In this document: positions 20,112 through 30,197 of the stretch, one piece after another
Layout: the number at the start of each line of letters is the position of its first letter
Position numbering within the stretch: position 1 is the first letter of the stretch
NCBI RefSeq assembly: GCF_006364615.1
Contig: NZ_CP040986.1
Span: 1,116,001-1,180,000 of the forward strand
Length of the DNA: 64,000 nt
Origin: Candidatus Methylopumilus rimovensis
GTDB lineage: Bacteria; Pseudomonadota; Gammaproteobacteria; Burkholderiales; Methylophilaceae
Reading direction: 5' to 3'
Position numbers and translations under genes: made by a program
The notes under the pieces: model-generated
The model's database searches: none
The model's input: only the letters and a program-made list of their open reading frames with translations
Told to the model about the DNA's origin: nothing

Positions 20112-21412
20112 TTGTAACTGACCCTTGAAGGAACTGGTTTTGTTTTATCTTTTTTACTGTAATAAGGCATCAGTGCAAAAAATAAGAAATAAGTCATTGT
20201 AAAAATTCGAGCAACTACTGTGGCTTTATCAACACCGCCAATCAGTGGAATTGCATTGGAGAATTGGCCCCAAACGTTAGATGGCACCGTACCTAAGTAT
20301 CCAAGGACAAAGAAGCTCACAACAAATAATGCAATCCATCGTTTAAACAAATTGCCTTTGTAACGAATCGATTTAACTTTGCTTCTATCTAGCCAAGGTA
20401 AAAATGCAAATGCGAGCACAGATAATCCCATAGCAGCAACGCCTGGAAATTGAGAATTCAATACAGGTGGAACAGCTCGAAGAATTGAATAATATGGCGT
20501 GAAATACCAAACAGGTGCAATATGAGCAGGCGTTTTTAGTGGATCAGCAGGAATAAAATTATTTGCTTCTAAAAAGTAGCCTCCCATTTCTGGCAAGTAA
20601 AAAACAATAAGTGCAAAGACAATCAGAAATACTGAAACACCGATTAAATCCTTAACTGTGTAATAAGGGTGAAATGGAATGCCATCCAGTGGAATATTTG
20701 TTTTTTTATCAAGACTCTTTTTAATTTCGATGCCATCCGGATTGTTTGAACCAACCTCATGGAGAGCCACAAGATGTAAAAATACCAATCCACAAAGCGC
20801 CAAAGGAAGAGCAATCACATGAAATGCAAAGAAACGATTTAATGTTGCATCCGATACTAAATAATCTCCTCTTAACCATTCAGATAAATCTGGGCCTACA
20901 AATGGAATTGCTGAAAAAAGATTCACGATAACTTGAGCACCCCAGTATGACATTTGCCCCCAAGGCAATAGATATCCAAAAAAAGCTTCGCCCATCAAAC
21001 ATAGAAAAATAGCGACACCAAAAAGCCATAGTAGCTCTCTAGGATTTTTATAGGATCCATAAATTAAAGCTTTAAACATATGAAGATAAATAACAACAAA
21101 GAATAAAGACGCACCCGTAGAGTGCATATATCTTATTAGCCATCCGAATGAAACATCTCTCATGATGTACTCAACTGATCCAAATGCCAATTCTGCATCT
21201 GGCTTATAATGCATAGTCAACAGAAGGCCTGTAATCAATTGAAGTACTAGAGTTAATAGAGCAAGTGCTCCAAAGAAATACCAAAAATTAAAGTTTTTAG
21301 GTGCGTAATATTCTGTTAGATGATTAGTAATTAAAGATGACAATGGAAATCTTTCGTCTATCCATGCCATTAATCCACCTTTAGTTTTTTTTGTTTTGAT
21401 TTCTGTTTTCAT
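20108..21412 (-). CDS. petB: Cytochrome b of the bc1 complex
   Basis: Membrane core of ubiquinol:cytochrome c oxidoreductase. 434 residues, multi-spanning, longer than mitochondrial cytochrome b because of extra C-terminal helices as in other betaproteobacteria. The heme-binding helices with paired histidines and the Qo-site region (GYLLPWGQMSYWGAQV) are recognisable, and a PEWY-type loop appears altered to PVWYF. It lies 15 bases after petA and overlaps petC by four bases. Confidence 0.97.
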   Translation of the reverse strand: MKTEIKTKKTKGGLMAWIDERFPLSSLITNHLTEYYAPKNFNFWYFFGALALLTLVLQLITGLLLTMHYKPDAELAFGSVEYIMRDVSFGWLIRYMHSTGASLFFVVIYLHMFKALIYGSYKNPRELLWLFGVAIFLCLMGEAFFGYLLPWGQMSYWGAQVIVNLFSAIPFVGPDLSEWLRGDYLVSDATLNRFFAFHVIALPLALCGLVFLHLVALHEVGSNNPDGIEIKKSLDKKTNIPLDGIPFHPYYTVKDLIGVSVFLIVFALIVFYLPEMGGYFLEANNFIPADPLKTPAHIAPVWYFTPYYSILRAVPPVLNSQFPGVAAMGLSVLAFAFLPWLDRSKVKSIRYKGNLFKRWIALFVVSFFVLGYLGTVPSNVWGQFSNAIPLIGGVDKATVVARIFTMTYFLFFALMPYYSKKDKTKPVPSRVSYK

Positions 21413-21427
21413 ACTTTTAAGTCAGCC

Positions 21428-22027
21428 TTATCCTTTATTGTCTTCGCCAATCAAGAGAGTGTTTTCATTAATATATTTATGTGGGGGGACTACAAGATTA
21501 ATTGGGGCTGGAGAGCCTTTATATACTCGACCTGCCAAATCAAATTTAGAACCATGGCATGGACAGAAAAATCCACCATTCCAATTTTCACCCATGTCAC
21601 CTTGGGTTTGTAATTTAGCAGTCGGTGAACAACCTAAGTGAGTACAAATACCAACTAAGACAAGTAAATTAGGCTTTAGAGATCTTGTCGCATTCTTGCA
21701 ATAACTTGGCTGCTGAGAAATTACATCAAGATTGGGATCAGAGAGATTAGAGTCGTTTTTTTTCAAACTATCTAACATTGCTTTAGAGCGATTAATAATC
21801 CAAACTGGCTGACCTCTCCATTCAGTTGTAATCATAGCTCCCGCTTCAATTTTGCTTACATCAACTTCAACAGGCGCTCCAGCTGCTTTAGCGCGCTCAC
21901 TTGGTGTCATACTTGATAAAAAAGGAACAGTTATCGCTCCGGCACCAATCGCGCCAGTTACAGTGGTAGCTGCAATTAAAAAACTTCTTTTCTTTTTATC
22001 TATTTTATCGTCTTGATGATTTGCCAT
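21428..22027 (-). CDS. petA: Rieske iron-sulfur subunit of the bc1 complex
   Basis: Carries the [2Fe-2S] centre that accepts electrons from ubiquinol. I use the ATG at 22027 (MANHQDDKIDKKKRSF, 199 residues). The open frame extends 26 codons further only to a TTG, and that extension overlaps the predicted promoter. A twin-arginine-like KKKRSF precedes the single N-terminal membrane anchor. Cluster ligands are CTHLGC at about 128-133 and CPCHG at about 155-159. tatABC lie just upstream, and Tat export is known for this family. Confidence 0.95.
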   Translation of the reverse strand: MANHQDDKIDKKKRSFLIAATTVTGAIGAGAITVPFLSSMTPSERAKAAGAPVEVDVSKIEAGAMITTEWRGQPVWIINRSKAMLDSLKKNDSNLSDPNLDVISQQPSYCKNATRSLKPNLLVLVGICTHLGCSPTAKLQTQGDMGENWNGGFFCPCHGSKFDLAGRVYKGSPAPINLVVPPHKYINENTLLIGEDNKG

Positions 22028-22096
22028 GATCTTGTGTAAGTATGCTTTTATGAAATTAATATAATTGAGAGAATTTAACTTTGCGAAAGTTGCTTC

Positions 22097-22125
22097 ATTA
22101 TACAAAATTTCATTCGAAATCTAAA
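22097..22125 (-). promoter_or_regulatory. Promoter of petABC-sspAB
   Basis: The minus strand has TTTAGA (plus 22120-22125), a 17-base spacer and a consensus TATAAT (plus 22097-22102). It is in the 124-base spacer between tatC and petA, the only sizeable gap in this part of the minus strand. The predicted 5' leader is roughly 65 bases. Confidence 0.6.
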
Positions 22126-22151
22126 TAGGAGCAGTGCTAAATTACCGCTTA

Positions 22152-22868
22152 TCAAGCCTTTAAGTTAATTCGTTTGGATACAAATAGCCCTAATTCATAT
22201 AAAAGCCATAATGGAATAGCTAGGCAAAATTGTGAGATCACATCAGGCGGAGTTAAAATAGCGCCAATAACAAATGCAATAACGATCATATAAGGCCTTA
22301 CCTCTTCTAATGTTTTTACTTTTACCCATCCTAAGGTCACCAATATCAGAATAATCACAGGCACCTCGAATGCCAATCCAAACGAAATAAGCAAAGATAA
22401 AATGAGATCTAGATAGTTTGAAATATCAATCATCAAGCTCACATTTAAAGGTGTCATCAAAATAAAGAAATTAAATACAATTGGGAAAATTAGATAATAA
22501 GCGAAGGACATTCCTACAAAAAATAATATGAAGCCGCTTACGAATGAAAATAAAATTAATTTCTTTTCTTTTTTATAAAGGCCTGGAGAAATAAAACACC
22601 AAAATTGATAAAAAACAAAAGGAAGTGAGAGTAAAAAAGAAATAAAAGCTGTAATTTTAATTGGCACTAAAAAAGTTGAAGTGAGGCCCGTGCTCACTAA
22701 CTTATTGCCATCTGTTAATTTCTCTATGAGTGGCGCTGAAAAAAAACTATAAATATCATTTGCGTAAAAACTTAAACATACAAAAATGACAATAAAACCG
22801 ATCGCACTTCTAAAAAGAGTGTTTCTTAATTCAATGAGTTGCTGAATAAAAGGCTTAAAATGGGTCAC
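22152..22868 (-). CDS. tatC: Sec-independent translocase TatC
   Basis: Polytopic Tat component that recognises twin-arginine signal peptides. 238 residues with six predicted membrane segments; the N-terminal cytosolic FxxxxxELRN motif (IQQLIELRNTLFRS) is clear. The start is GTG, overlapping the tatB stop by one base (TAGTG). It is the last gene of the 25-gene run that begins at resB. Confidence 0.96.
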   Translation of the reverse strand: MTHFKPFIQQLIELRNTLFRSAIGFIVIFVCLSFYANDIYSFFSAPLIEKLTDGNKLVSTGLTSTFLVPIKITAFISFLLSLPFVFYQFWCFISPGLYKKEKKLILFSFVSGFILFFVGMSFAYYLIFPIVFNFFILMTPLNVSLMIDISNYLDLILSLLISFGLAFEVPVIILILVTLGWVKVKTLEEVRPYMIVIAFVIGAILTPPDVISQFCLAIPLWLLYELGLFVSKRINLKA

Positions 22869-23089
22869 TAAGATTTAATCGACTTTTTTTTAATTTCACG
22901 CTGAATTTTTTGAAGCTCTTTAAACTTTTCTTCTCGTTCAATTTCTTCTTTGAGTTTACTAATATAATTTTGTGCTTTTCCAGTCAGCTTACCTAAAACC
23001 TTAGCTACTTTAGGCAGCTTTTCTGGCCCAATCACCATAAGTGCTACAAAAAAGATAACAACTAACTCCGAAAAAGAAACATCAAACAT
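22868..23089 (-). CDS. tatB: Sec-independent translocase TatB (unusually short)
   Basis: Single-span Tat component that pairs with TatC in the receptor complex. Only 73 residues, where TatB is usually well over 100. The N-terminal helix with the TatB-type glutamate (SELVV, Glu8), the GPEKLP hinge and a charged amphipathic helix are present. The long variable C-terminal tail is missing, and the reading frame ends cleanly. Position between tatA and tatC and the GPEKLP motif support TatB rather than a second TatA. Confidence 0.85.
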   Translation of the reverse strand: MFDVSFSELVVIFFVALMVIGPEKLPKVAKVLGKLTGKAQNYISKLKEEIEREEKFKELQKIQREIKKKSIKS

Positions 23090-23094
23090 AAAAC

Positions 23095-23292
23095 TTATTT
23101 TTTAACGCGAGTTTTTGATACTCCACGACGCGCTGTTTTAACTTTAGATGTATTTTCATTTTTGACTGCATCTTTAAAATTTTTAACAGCCGCTCCTAAA
23201 TCACTTCCAATATTTCTCAATTTGCTTGTACCAAATATTAAAAAAACTATCAATAAAACTATTAACCAATGTGTGATGCTTGAAAATCCCAT
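23095..23292 (-). CDS. tatA: Sec-independent translocase TatA
   Basis: Pore-forming Tat subunit. 65 residues: a membrane helix at about 5-20, the FG hinge ([11 protein letters not shown]), an amphipathic helix with [13 protein letters not shown], and a Lys/Arg-rich tail. It begins 12 bases after hinT and five bases before tatB. The hisE-hinT-tatABC order is common in betaproteobacteria. Confidence 0.95.
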   Translation of the reverse strand: MGFSSITHWLIVLLIVFLIFGTSKLRNIGSDLGAAVKNFKDAVKNENTSKVKTARRGVSKTRVKK

Positions 23293-23304
23293 ATTAACTC
23301 CCTC

Positions 23305-23637
23305 TTAAATTTTTGCTAGTTTTGAACTTCCGCCATAGACATGGAAATGCATATGAAAAACTTCTTGGCCACCTTCGGCGCCAGAATTAATCATTGTGCG
23401 AAAGCCTTGCAATCCCTGTTCTTTTGCTAATTTGGGCGCCAAGAGAAGCATATTCGATATGATTTCTTTGTCAGCTTCGTTACAAGATATTAAATTTTCA
23501 ATATGTTTTTTAGGTGTGATTAGAAAATGAACTTTGTCGATCGGGTGTATATCATGAAAGGCAATTAATTCATCATTCTCAAATATTTTTTTGCTAGGTA
23601 TCGAACCCTCAATAATTTTACAAAAGATGCAGTTCAT
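23305..23637 (-). CDS. hinT: HIT-family purine nucleoside phosphoramidase
   Basis: Small hydrolase of the histidine-triad family that splits adenosine phosphoramidates. I use the ATG at 23637 (MNCIFCKIIEGSIPSKK, 111 residues), one base after the hisE stop; the longer open frame would run into hisE. The active-site triad motif HMHFHVYGG is near the C-terminus. Physiological substrates are poorly defined in this family. Confidence 0.93.
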   Translation of the reverse strand: MNCIFCKIIEGSIPSKKIFENDELIAFHDIHPIDKVHFLITPKKHIENLISCNEADKEIISNMLLLAPKLAKEQGLQGFRTMINSGAEGGQEVFHMHFHVYGGSSKLAKI

Positions 23638-23638
23638 A

Positions 23639-23965
23639 TTATTTGGCTTTCCAGGCCCGACTTTCTTTCTCTTCAATACCTGAGGTGCCTTCTCTCCTTG
23701 AAAGCTCATTCAAAATATCTTCTGCACTTAAATTTTTATGCGCCATTAATACTAAAGTATGAAACCATAAATCAGCAACTTCATGGACAAGCTCTTTGTT
23801 GTCTCCTTGTCGCGCAGCAATGATTGTTTCAAAAGCTTCTTCATTCACTTTTTTTAAAATAGCTTCCAATCCATCACGATATAAAGAGGCTGTATATGAT
23901 TTACTAGGATCATCTTTTTTTCTAGCCTCAAGCGTTTCGGTGAGTTTTTTTAAAATCGCATTCAT
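23639..23965 (-). CDS. hisE: Phosphoribosyl-ATP pyrophosphatase
   Basis: Second step of histidine synthesis: hydrolyses phosphoribosyl-ATP to phosphoribosyl-AMP. 108 residues, all-helical MazG-like fold, with the metal-binding NEEAFE and HEVADLWFH segments. It is a separate gene, not fused to hisI as in E. coli. It lies five bases after hisI and one before hinT. Confidence 0.96.
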   Translation of the reverse strand: MNAILKKLTETLEARKKDDPSKSYTASLYRDGLEAILKKVNEEAFETIIAARQGDNKELVHEVADLWFHTLVLMAHKNLSAEDILNELSRREGTSGIEEKESRAWKAK

Positions 23966-23970
23966 ATTGA

Positions 23971-24357
23971 TTATTTCTTATATATATCTTTAGGTTCTTT
24001 CATAACGGGATAATCAGTTACCCACATACCTTTATCATCCAACTTTTGATAAAAACAAGTTTCACGGCCTGTATGACAAGCAATGTTTTCAATTTGCTCA
24101 ATTTTAAGCAAGATGACATCACCATCGCAATCAAGTCTTATTTCATGAACATTTTGCAGGTGTCCAGATTCCTCGCCTTTTTCCCAAATTTTTTTTCTAG
24201 ATCTTGACCAATAAAAAGCTTTTTTGTTTTTTTGTGTGAGCTCTAATGCTTCTTGATTCATCCATGCAAACATAAGAACTTTATTTGTTCTATAGTCTTG
24301 GGCAATTACTGGCACAAGCCCATCTTTATCCCATTTAATGGAATGTATCCAACTCAT
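23971..24357 (-). CDS. hisI: Phosphoribosyl-AMP cyclohydrolase
   Basis: Third step of histidine synthesis: opens the purine ring of phosphoribosyl-AMP. 128 residues; [15 protein letters not shown], the metal-binding DCDGD and the CHTGRETCF cysteine/histidine motif are all present. It overlaps the hisF stop by four bases and is followed by the separate hisE. Confidence 0.96.
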   Translation of the reverse strand: MSWIHSIKWDKDGLVPVIAQDYRTNKVLMFAWMNQEALELTQKNKKAFYWSRSRKKIWEKGEESGHLQNVHEIRLDCDGDVILLKIEQIENIACHTGRETCFYQKLDDKGMWVTDYPVMKEPKDIYKK

Positions 24358-25124
24358 TGACGAATCTCGATGTGATTAGATTTCATAAACGCTTTAGCTT
24401 CATTAATCGTATACTCTCCAAAATGAAATATACTGGCCGCTAAGACCGCATCGGCTCCCCCTATTTTTACACCATCTACAAGATGCTGAAGATCACCAAC
24501 ACCTCCGGAAGCAATAATAGGCACATCCACTTTATCAGATATTGCCTTAATCAATTCGAGATCAAAGCCTTTTTTTGTTCCGTCTCGATCCATGCTTGTA
24601 ATGAGTAATTCACCTGCTCCCAATGAAGCCATTTTCGCTGCCCATTCAACTGCATCTAATCCGGTGGCATTTCTTCCCCCATGAGTAAATACTTGCCAAA
24701 AAGACTTATTCTCGTCTACCGTTAACTTTGCATCAATTGCGACCACAATGCACTGAGATCCAAACCGAGATGAAGTTTGATAAACAATATCTGGATTAAC
24801 AATTGCAGAGGTATTAATACTGACTTTGTCAGCGCCTGCATTAAGTAAATTTCTTACGTCCTCGGGAGTTCGAACGCCACCGCCTACAGTGAGCGGTATA
24901 AAAACTTCTTTAGCAACATTTTCAATGATGTGAAGTATTAAACCTCGATTATCTGAACTTGCAGTGATATCTAAAAAAGCTAACTCATCCGCACCTTGCT
25001 CATTATATTTTTTTGCGACTTCTACAGGATCGCCTGCATCTTTTAATTCTAGAAAATTAATTCCTTTAACAACTCTGCCATCAGTCACATCTAGACAAGG
25101 GATAATTCTTTTAGCGAGTGACAT
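24354..25124 (-). CDS. hisF: Imidazole glycerol phosphate synthase, cyclase subunit
   Basis: With HisH it converts PRFAR to imidazole glycerol phosphate and AICAR. 256 residues, TIM-barrel; the catalytic aspartates lie in the N-terminal [13 protein letters not shown] and the later [13 protein letters not shown] motif. It follows hisA with no spacing; the two share ancestry and the half-barrel repeat. Confidence 0.97.
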   Translation of the reverse strand: MSLAKRIIPCLDVTDGRVVKGINFLELKDAGDPVEVAKKYNEQGADELAFLDITASSDNRGLILHIIENVAKEVFIPLTVGGGVRTPEDVRNLLNAGADKVSINTSAIVNPDIVYQTSSRFGSQCIVVAIDAKLTVDENKSFWQVFTHGGRNATGLDAVEWAAKMASLGAGELLITSMDRDGTKKGFDLELIKAISDKVDVPIIASGGVGDLQHLVDGVKIGGADAVLAASIFHFGEYTINEAKAFMKSNHIEIRQ

Positions 25125-25865
25125 TTATTTGATAAGCTCATCTGCGAGTGCTTGTGCTGCTTTAAAATCAAGCGTTCCCTCGTATATAGCTCTACCTGTA
25201 ATTGCTCCACTGACACCCGAATATGCGATTGAACATAAATTTTTAATATCATCTAGATTCGTTACTCCGCCACTAGCAATCACAGGGATAGTGAGTGCCT
25301 CAGCTAATTTTTCAGTTGCTTCAATATTCAATCCATTTAACATGCCATCACGTCCAATATCTGTATAAATGATAGCTTCAACACCATAACCTTCAAATTT
25401 CTTTGCGAGCTCAATCACATTGTGTCCGGTTAATTTGGCCCATCCATCAATAGCTACTTCCCCTTCTTTTGCATCAAGTCCCACAATGATTTGCCCAGGG
25501 AATGCATAACAAGCTTCGTGAAGAAAACCAGGATTTTTAACCGCGGCTGTTCCTATGATGATGTAGTCCACACCGTTATTAAGATATTTTTCAACGGTAT
25601 CGAGATTGCGAATGCCGCCGCCTAATTGAATCGGAATCGCACCATCCACTTCTTTAACAATAGCTTTAATTGCAGATTCATTCACTGGTTTGCCTGCAAA
25701 AGCGCCGTTTAGGTCAACTAGATGCAATCTTCGAGCTCCAAGGTCTTTCCATTGCTTCGCAACTTCTCCAGGATTTTCTGAAAAGATTGTTGATTCCTCC
25801 ATTAAGCCTTGTTTGAGCCTAACGCACTTACCATCTTTCAAATCAATTGCTGGAATGATTAACAT
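25125..25865 (-). CDS. hisA: ProFAR isomerase
   Basis: Amadori isomerase of the fourth step of histidine synthesis, converting ProFAR to PRFAR. 246 residues; catalytic aspartates in [15 protein letters not shown] and [12 protein letters not shown]. It lies ten bases after hisH and directly abuts hisF. I see no second substrate-binding feature that would suggest a bifunctional PriA type. Confidence 0.97.
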   Translation of the reverse strand: MLIIPAIDLKDGKCVRLKQGLMEESTIFSENPGEVAKQWKDLGARRLHLVDLNGAFAGKPVNESAIKAIVKEVDGAIPIQLGGGIRNLDTVEKYLNNGVDYIIIGTAAVKNPGFLHEACYAFPGQIIVGLDAKEGEVAIDGWAKLTGHNVIELAKKFEGYGVEAIIYTDIGRDGMLNGLNIEATEKLAEALTIPVIASGGVTNLDDIKNLCSIAYSGVSGAITGRAIYEGTLDFKAAQALADELIK

Positions 25866-25875
25866 AAACTAAAAC

Positions 25876-26508
25876 CTATACTGACCATTGAACAAAGTTT
25901 TTGATAAGTTGTAAGCCAGCTATCGAACTTTTTTCTGGATGAAATTGCACTGCAAAAATATTTTCTTTAGCAATAGCACAACAAAATTTTTGCGCATATG
26001 AAGTTTCAGCTGACACAATATTTTTATCATTAGATTCTAAATAATAACTATGAACAAAATAAAATCGATCGTTATTATTAATGTTTTTCCATAAAGGATG
26101 ATGATTTGTCTGTGACACTTCATTCCATCCCATATGAGGAATTTTTAGCTTATGGCCACTTTCATCTGCTGTATTCTGATTATTAAATCGCTTAATAGTG
26201 CCTCCCAGCAATCCTAAGCCATCAACATTACCTTCTTCGCTTTTATCAAACAACATTTGCAAACCAATGCATATCCCTAAAAAAGGTTTTGTTTTTGCTG
26301 CCTCAATCACAGAGGATCTTAAATTTCTTTCATCAAGCTCTCTTATGCAGTCAGGCATAGCGCCTTGGCCAGGAAAAACTACATGATGTGCTTGTTTAAT
26401 ATCGGTAGGATTACTTGTAACTTTAATATCGGCTTCGGGTGCGACTTGTTTAAAGGCATTAAATACTGACTTTAAATTTCCCATTCCATAATCAATGATA
26501 GCGATCAT
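25876..26508 (-). CDS. hisH: Imidazole glycerol phosphate synthase, glutaminase subunit
   Basis: Class I glutamine amidotransferase that feeds ammonia to HisF. 210 residues; the nucleophile cysteine is in FLGICIGLQ, and the His/Glu pair in VQFHPEKS completes the triad. It is placed between hisB (21-base gap) and hisA (10-base gap), the usual order. Confidence 0.97.
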   Translation of the reverse strand: MIAIIDYGMGNLKSVFNAFKQVAPEADIKVTSNPTDIKQAHHVVFPGQGAMPDCIRELDERNLRSSVIEAAKTKPFLGICIGLQMLFDKSEEGNVDGLGLLGGTIKRFNNQNTADESGHKLKIPHMGWNEVSQTNHHPLWKNINNNDRFYFVHSYYLESNDKNIVSAETSYAQKFCCAIAKENIFAVQFHPEKSSIAGLQLIKNFVQWSV

Positions 26509-26529
26509 TATTATTTTGATGAAAAAGGT

Positions 26530-27120
26530 TTATAGACTGCCTTTGGTTGAGGGGGTTACGCCAGAAATTTTTGGATCAATGTAAACAGCCATTTTAATGG
26601 CTCTTCCAAATGCTTTATAAATTGTTTCTGCCTGATGATGAGCATTATCGCCTTTAAGATTATCGATGTGCATCGTAATATTTGCATGATTCACGAACCC
26701 TTGAAAAAATTCGTGTATTAAATCAACATCAAATTCACCTATAGCAGCCCTTTTAAATTCAACATCAAATTCAAGTCCAGGCCTACCTGATATATCAAGT
26801 ACAACTCTAGACAATGCCTCATCTAAAGGAATAATAGCTGACCCATACCTGGTAATACCTTTTTTATCTCCGATTGCTTTATTAAAGGCTTGTCCAAGGA
26901 CAATACCAACATCTTCAACAGTATGATGTGCATCAATATGAAGATCACCTTTTGCTGTAACTTCTAGATCAAACATTCCATGACGAGCAACCTGGTCTAA
27001 CATATGATCTAAAAAGCCGATGCCAGTATTGAGTTTTGCACTCCCCTGACCATCAAGATTAATGCTTACTTCAATTTTAGTTTCATTTGTATTTCTTGAA
27101 ACAGATGCTGATCTTGTCAT
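26530..27120 (-). CDS. hisB: Imidazoleglycerol-phosphate dehydratase
   Basis: Manganese enzyme converting imidazole glycerol phosphate to imidazole acetol phosphate. 196 residues, the monofunctional form. The HHTVEDVGI and [10 protein letters not shown] metal motifs are present. The phosphatase domain found at the N-terminus of E. coli HisB is absent, so histidinol-phosphate phosphatase must be encoded elsewhere. The 64-base gap to hisC is the largest inside the his cluster and shows no terminator. Confidence 0.97.
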   Translation of the reverse strand: MTRSASVSRNTNETKIEVSINLDGQGSAKLNTGIGFLDHMLDQVARHGMFDLEVTAKGDLHIDAHHTVEDVGIVLGQAFNKAIGDKKGITRYGSAIIPLDEALSRVVLDISGRPGLEFDVEFKRAAIGEFDVDLIHEFFQGFVNHANITMHIDNLKGDNAHHQAETIYKAFGRAIKMAVYIDPKISGVTPSTKGSL

Positions 27121-27184
27121 ATTTTTTTACTTAAAGTAGATAAGATATTTTAACTCATTAAAAATGTAATTAACATCAATTATT

Positions 27185-28249
27185 TCATGTGCTTAGAATA
27201 AGTTTTAACGTCTCAAGCAATACTTGCATCTCTTCATCCGATCCAATTGTGAATCGAATGTAGGAAGAGATTCGTATTGGATTATCAAAGCGCCTCACTA
27301 CAATTCCGTAATCTCTTAATTTGCTTACGATGATTTTTCCATCAAGAGAGGTGTGTTGAGCAAAAACAAAATTGGCGCCTGAAGGAAGAACTGAAAAATT
27401 AAGAGCTTTCAATTTTTCAATAAAATTTAATTTTGTTTTAATAACTTTATGGCAGGTATTTTTAAAATAGGAATCATCTTTAAAGGATTCAATACCGGCA
27501 ATCAATCCTAATCGATCAATTGGATAAGAGTTAAAGCTATCTTTTACTCTAATTAAAGCTTCGATAAGATCTGGGTGGCCTATAGCGTAACCAAGTCTTA
27601 GTCCTGCCAATGATCTCGATTTAGAAAATGAATGTGTGACCAATAAATTTTTATATTTTTCTATAAGAGAAATAACGGACTCTGTGCCAAAATCTACATA
27701 CGCTTCATCTACGATCACTACAGAATCAATATTTTTATCAAGAAATGCTTCAATCTTTTTTAAGGTAAGTGGTATGCCCGTTGGCGCATTTGGATTTGGA
27801 AAAATAACGCCTCCATTAGGCATTAAATAGTCATTTAATACGATTTCAAATGAATCGTTAAGGGGAATAGTTTTAAAATCAATCTCGTAGAGTTTGCAAT
27901 ATACTGGGTAAAAGCTATAAGTAATATCAGGGAATAAAATAGGCGCGTGATGTTTCAAAAGTGCTTGAAATGCAATAGCTAAGACTTCATCAGAACCATT
28001 TCCCACAAAAACCTGGTTAGCTTTAACATTAAAATAATCTGCAATTGATTTCTTAAGCGCTTCTGAATTTGGATCTGGATAGAGCCTTAAATTGTCATCT
28101 GCAAATTCTTGAATGGCTGCAATTACCTTTGGGCTTGGTCCATAAGGATTCTCATTGGTATTTAACTTAATAAGATTATTGAGTTTAGGTTGCTCGCCGG
28201 GAATGTACGGCGTCAAGCCATGCACAACCTTGCTCCAGAATTTACTCAT
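27185..28249 (-). CDS. hisC: Histidinol-phosphate aminotransferase
   Basis: PLP-dependent transaminase producing histidinol phosphate. 354 residues, class II aminotransferase fold; [11 protein letters not shown] at the N-terminus, NPNAPTG, and the PLP lysine region [15 protein letters not shown]. It overlaps hisD by eight bases. The family also acts on aromatic amino acids, but its place in the his operon favours histidine. Confidence 0.96.
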   Translation of the reverse strand: MSKFWSKVVHGLTPYIPGEQPKLNNLIKLNTNENPYGPSPKVIAAIQEFADDNLRLYPDPNSEALKKSIADYFNVKANQVFVGNGSDEVLAIAFQALLKHHAPILFPDITYSFYPVYCKLYEIDFKTIPLNDSFEIVLNDYLMPNGGVIFPNPNAPTGIPLTLKKIEAFLDKNIDSVVIVDEAYVDFGTESVISLIEKYKNLLVTHSFSKSRSLAGLRLGYAIGHPDLIEALIRVKDSFNSYPIDRLGLIAGIESFKDDSYFKNTCHKVIKTKLNFIEKLKALNFSVLPSGANFVFAQHTSLDGKIIVSKLRDYGIVVRRFDNPIRISSYIRFTIGSDEEMQVLLETLKLILST

Positions 28250-29546
28250 TATCTATACGATATTCCGCTGATTTAGCATGGGCTTGAAGTCCTTCGCCAT
28301 GAGCTAAGACCGAGGCAATTTTTCCAAGTTTGTGAGCGCCTTGATTAGATAATTTAATTAGACTTGAGCGCTTTTGAAAATCATAAACACCAAGCGGCGA
28401 AGAAAATCTTGCTGTTCTTGATGTTGGCAATACGTGATTCGGGCCAGCACAATAATCGCCAACAGCTTCACATGTATTTCTTCCCATAAAGATGGCGCCT
28501 GCATGTTTAATATTGTTAACGAGTGAATCTGGATCATCTACTGAAAGCTCTAAATGTTCAGGTGAAATAAAATTTGAAATCTCGGCTGCTTCTTCTAATG
28601 TTTTTACTTTGATCATTGCACCTCGATTTGTCAAAGAAGTCTCAATGATTTTTTTTCTCGGCATAGTTTCAATTAATTTATCAATACTCTCTTGAACCTG
28701 ATTTAAAAACGATTCACTTGGGCTGATTAAAATTGACTGCGCTAGCTCATCATGCTCAGCCTGCGAAAATAAATCCATCGCAATCCAATCTGGATTCGAT
28801 TTTTCATCTGCAATAATAAGTATCTCTGAAGGTCCTGCGACCATATCAATACCAACCACACCGAATACTCTTCTTTTAGCCTCTGCAACATAAGCATTGC
28901 CAGGGCCTACAATTTTGTCCACTTGAGGTATGGTTTGTGTGCCATAAGCAAGTGCGCCGATTGCTTGAGCACCTCCAATTGCAAATACACGGTCCACTTT
29001 AACGAGCGCCGCGGCAGCCAAAACCAATTGATTTCGCTCTCCATGAGGCGATGGGACCACCATAATAATTTCTTTAACGCCTGCCACTTTTGCTGGAATT
29101 GCATTCATTAGTACTGAAGATGGGTATGCTGCTTTTCCTCCAGGAACATATAAACCAACTCGATCTAATGAAGTTACTTTTTGACCAAGCAAAGTTTGGT
29201 CATCTTCGGTATAGCTCCATGAACTCATGAGCTGTTTATTGTGATAATCAAATACTCTTTTAGCAGCTTCTTCGAGTGCTTCTCTTGACTTTTGAGGAAG
29301 GCTTTTCAAAGCCAAATTTAATTCTTCTTTGGAAATTTCAAACTCTTCCATGCGAGAAAAATCTACGTGATCAAATTTTTTTGTATATTCAATTACGGCT
29401 TGATCGCCTCTTTTTTTGACGTCACTCAAAATTTCTGCGACTGTTTTTTCAATCTGAGTATTTTCTTCAGCTTCAAAGAAAATGAGCTGACTTAACTGAT
29501 CTTTAAAATTTGAATCTTGGGTATTTAATTTTTTAATTTGAATCAT
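28242..29546 (-). CDS. hisD: Histidinol dehydrogenase
   Basis: Zinc enzyme that oxidises histidinol twice to histidine using NAD. 434 residues; the signature [12 protein letters not shown], the DMVAGPSE segment and the [12 protein letters not shown]-type motif ([11 protein letters not shown] here) identify it. It lies eight bases after hisG and overlaps hisC, so translation is probably coupled. Confidence 0.97.
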   Translation of the reverse strand: MIQIKKLNTQDSNFKDQLSQLIFFEAEENTQIEKTVAEILSDVKKRGDQAVIEYTKKFDHVDFSRMEEFEISKEELNLALKSLPQKSREALEEAAKRVFDYHNKQLMSSWSYTEDDQTLLGQKVTSLDRVGLYVPGGKAAYPSSVLMNAIPAKVAGVKEIIMVVPSPHGERNQLVLAAAALVKVDRVFAIGGAQAIGALAYGTQTIPQVDKIVGPGNAYVAEAKRRVFGVVGIDMVAGPSEILIIADEKSNPDWIAMDLFSQAEHDELAQSILISPSESFLNQVQESIDKLIETMPRKKIIETSLTNRGAMIKVKTLEEAAEISNFISPEHLELSVDDPDSLVNNIKHAGAIFMGRNTCEAVGDYCAGPNHVLPTSRTARFSSPLGVYDFQKRSSLIKLSNQGAHKLGKIASVLAHGEGLQAHAKSAEYRIDNE

Positions 29547-29554
29547 AAGTATGA

Positions 29555-30196
29555 TTATGCTTTAAGTGCTTTTTCAAATTGACTAAGAATAGGTTGCAAG
29601 AGTTCTCTCTTTAATTTTAAAGATGCCTGATTGATAATTAATCGCGAACTGATATCGGAAATATCTTCAACTGCAACAAGATTATTAGCTTTTAAAGTTT
29701 TACCTGTACTCACTAAATCGACGATCACATCTGCTAGACCTACAAGAGGCGCCAATTCCATAGAGCCATAGAGCTTAATTAAATCAATATGCATACCTTT
29801 TTTTGCGAAGTGTTCTTTAGCTACTTTTACATATTTTGTCGCTACCTTTAAGCGAACACCTTTTTGAATAGCGCCTAAATAATCAAAGTCTTCTTTGGCT
29901 GCTACCATCATTTTGCATCGACCAATATTAAGATCAATCGGCTGGTACAGTCCTTCTCCTATATATTCATCGAGAATGTCTTTACCTGTAATACCAATAT
30001 CAGCTGCGCCATATTCAACATAAGTTGGCACATCTGTAGCTCTTACAATAATAAGTTTTATATCTTTGTGATTGGTATCTAAAATAAGTTTTCTTGAAGT
30101 TTCAGGATCTTCGTTACAAGTAATGCCTACACCCTCTAAAAGAGGGATGGTTTGTTCAAATATTCTTCCTTTAGATAATGCGATTGTAATTTTCAT
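29555..30196 (-). CDS. hisG: ATP phosphoribosyltransferase, short form
   Basis: First and committed step of histidine synthesis: joins ATP and PRPP. I start it at the ATG at 30196 ([15 protein letters not shown], 213 residues), one base after the murA stop. The protein ends after the catalytic domains with no C-terminal histidine-binding domain, so it is the short type. Short HisG needs the regulatory subunit HisZ, which is not in this window. [15 protein letters not shown] forms the PRPP-binding loop. Confidence 0.96.
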   Translation of the reverse strand: MKITIALSKGRIFEQTIPLLEGVGITCNEDPETSRKLILDTNHKDIKLIIVRATDVPTYVEYGAADIGITGKDILDEYIGEGLYQPIDLNIGRCKMMVAAKEDFDYLGAIQKGVRLKVATKYVKVAKEHFAKKGMHIDLIKLYGSMELAPLVGLADVIVDLVSTGKTLKANNLVAVEDISDISSRLIINQASLKLKRELLQPILSQFEKALKA

Positions 30197-30197
30197 C

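Noticed and set aside
22028-22105. 26-codon N-terminal extension of the Rieske protein
   Set aside because: It starts at TTG directly over a consensus -10 and would place extra sequence before the Tat-like signal.
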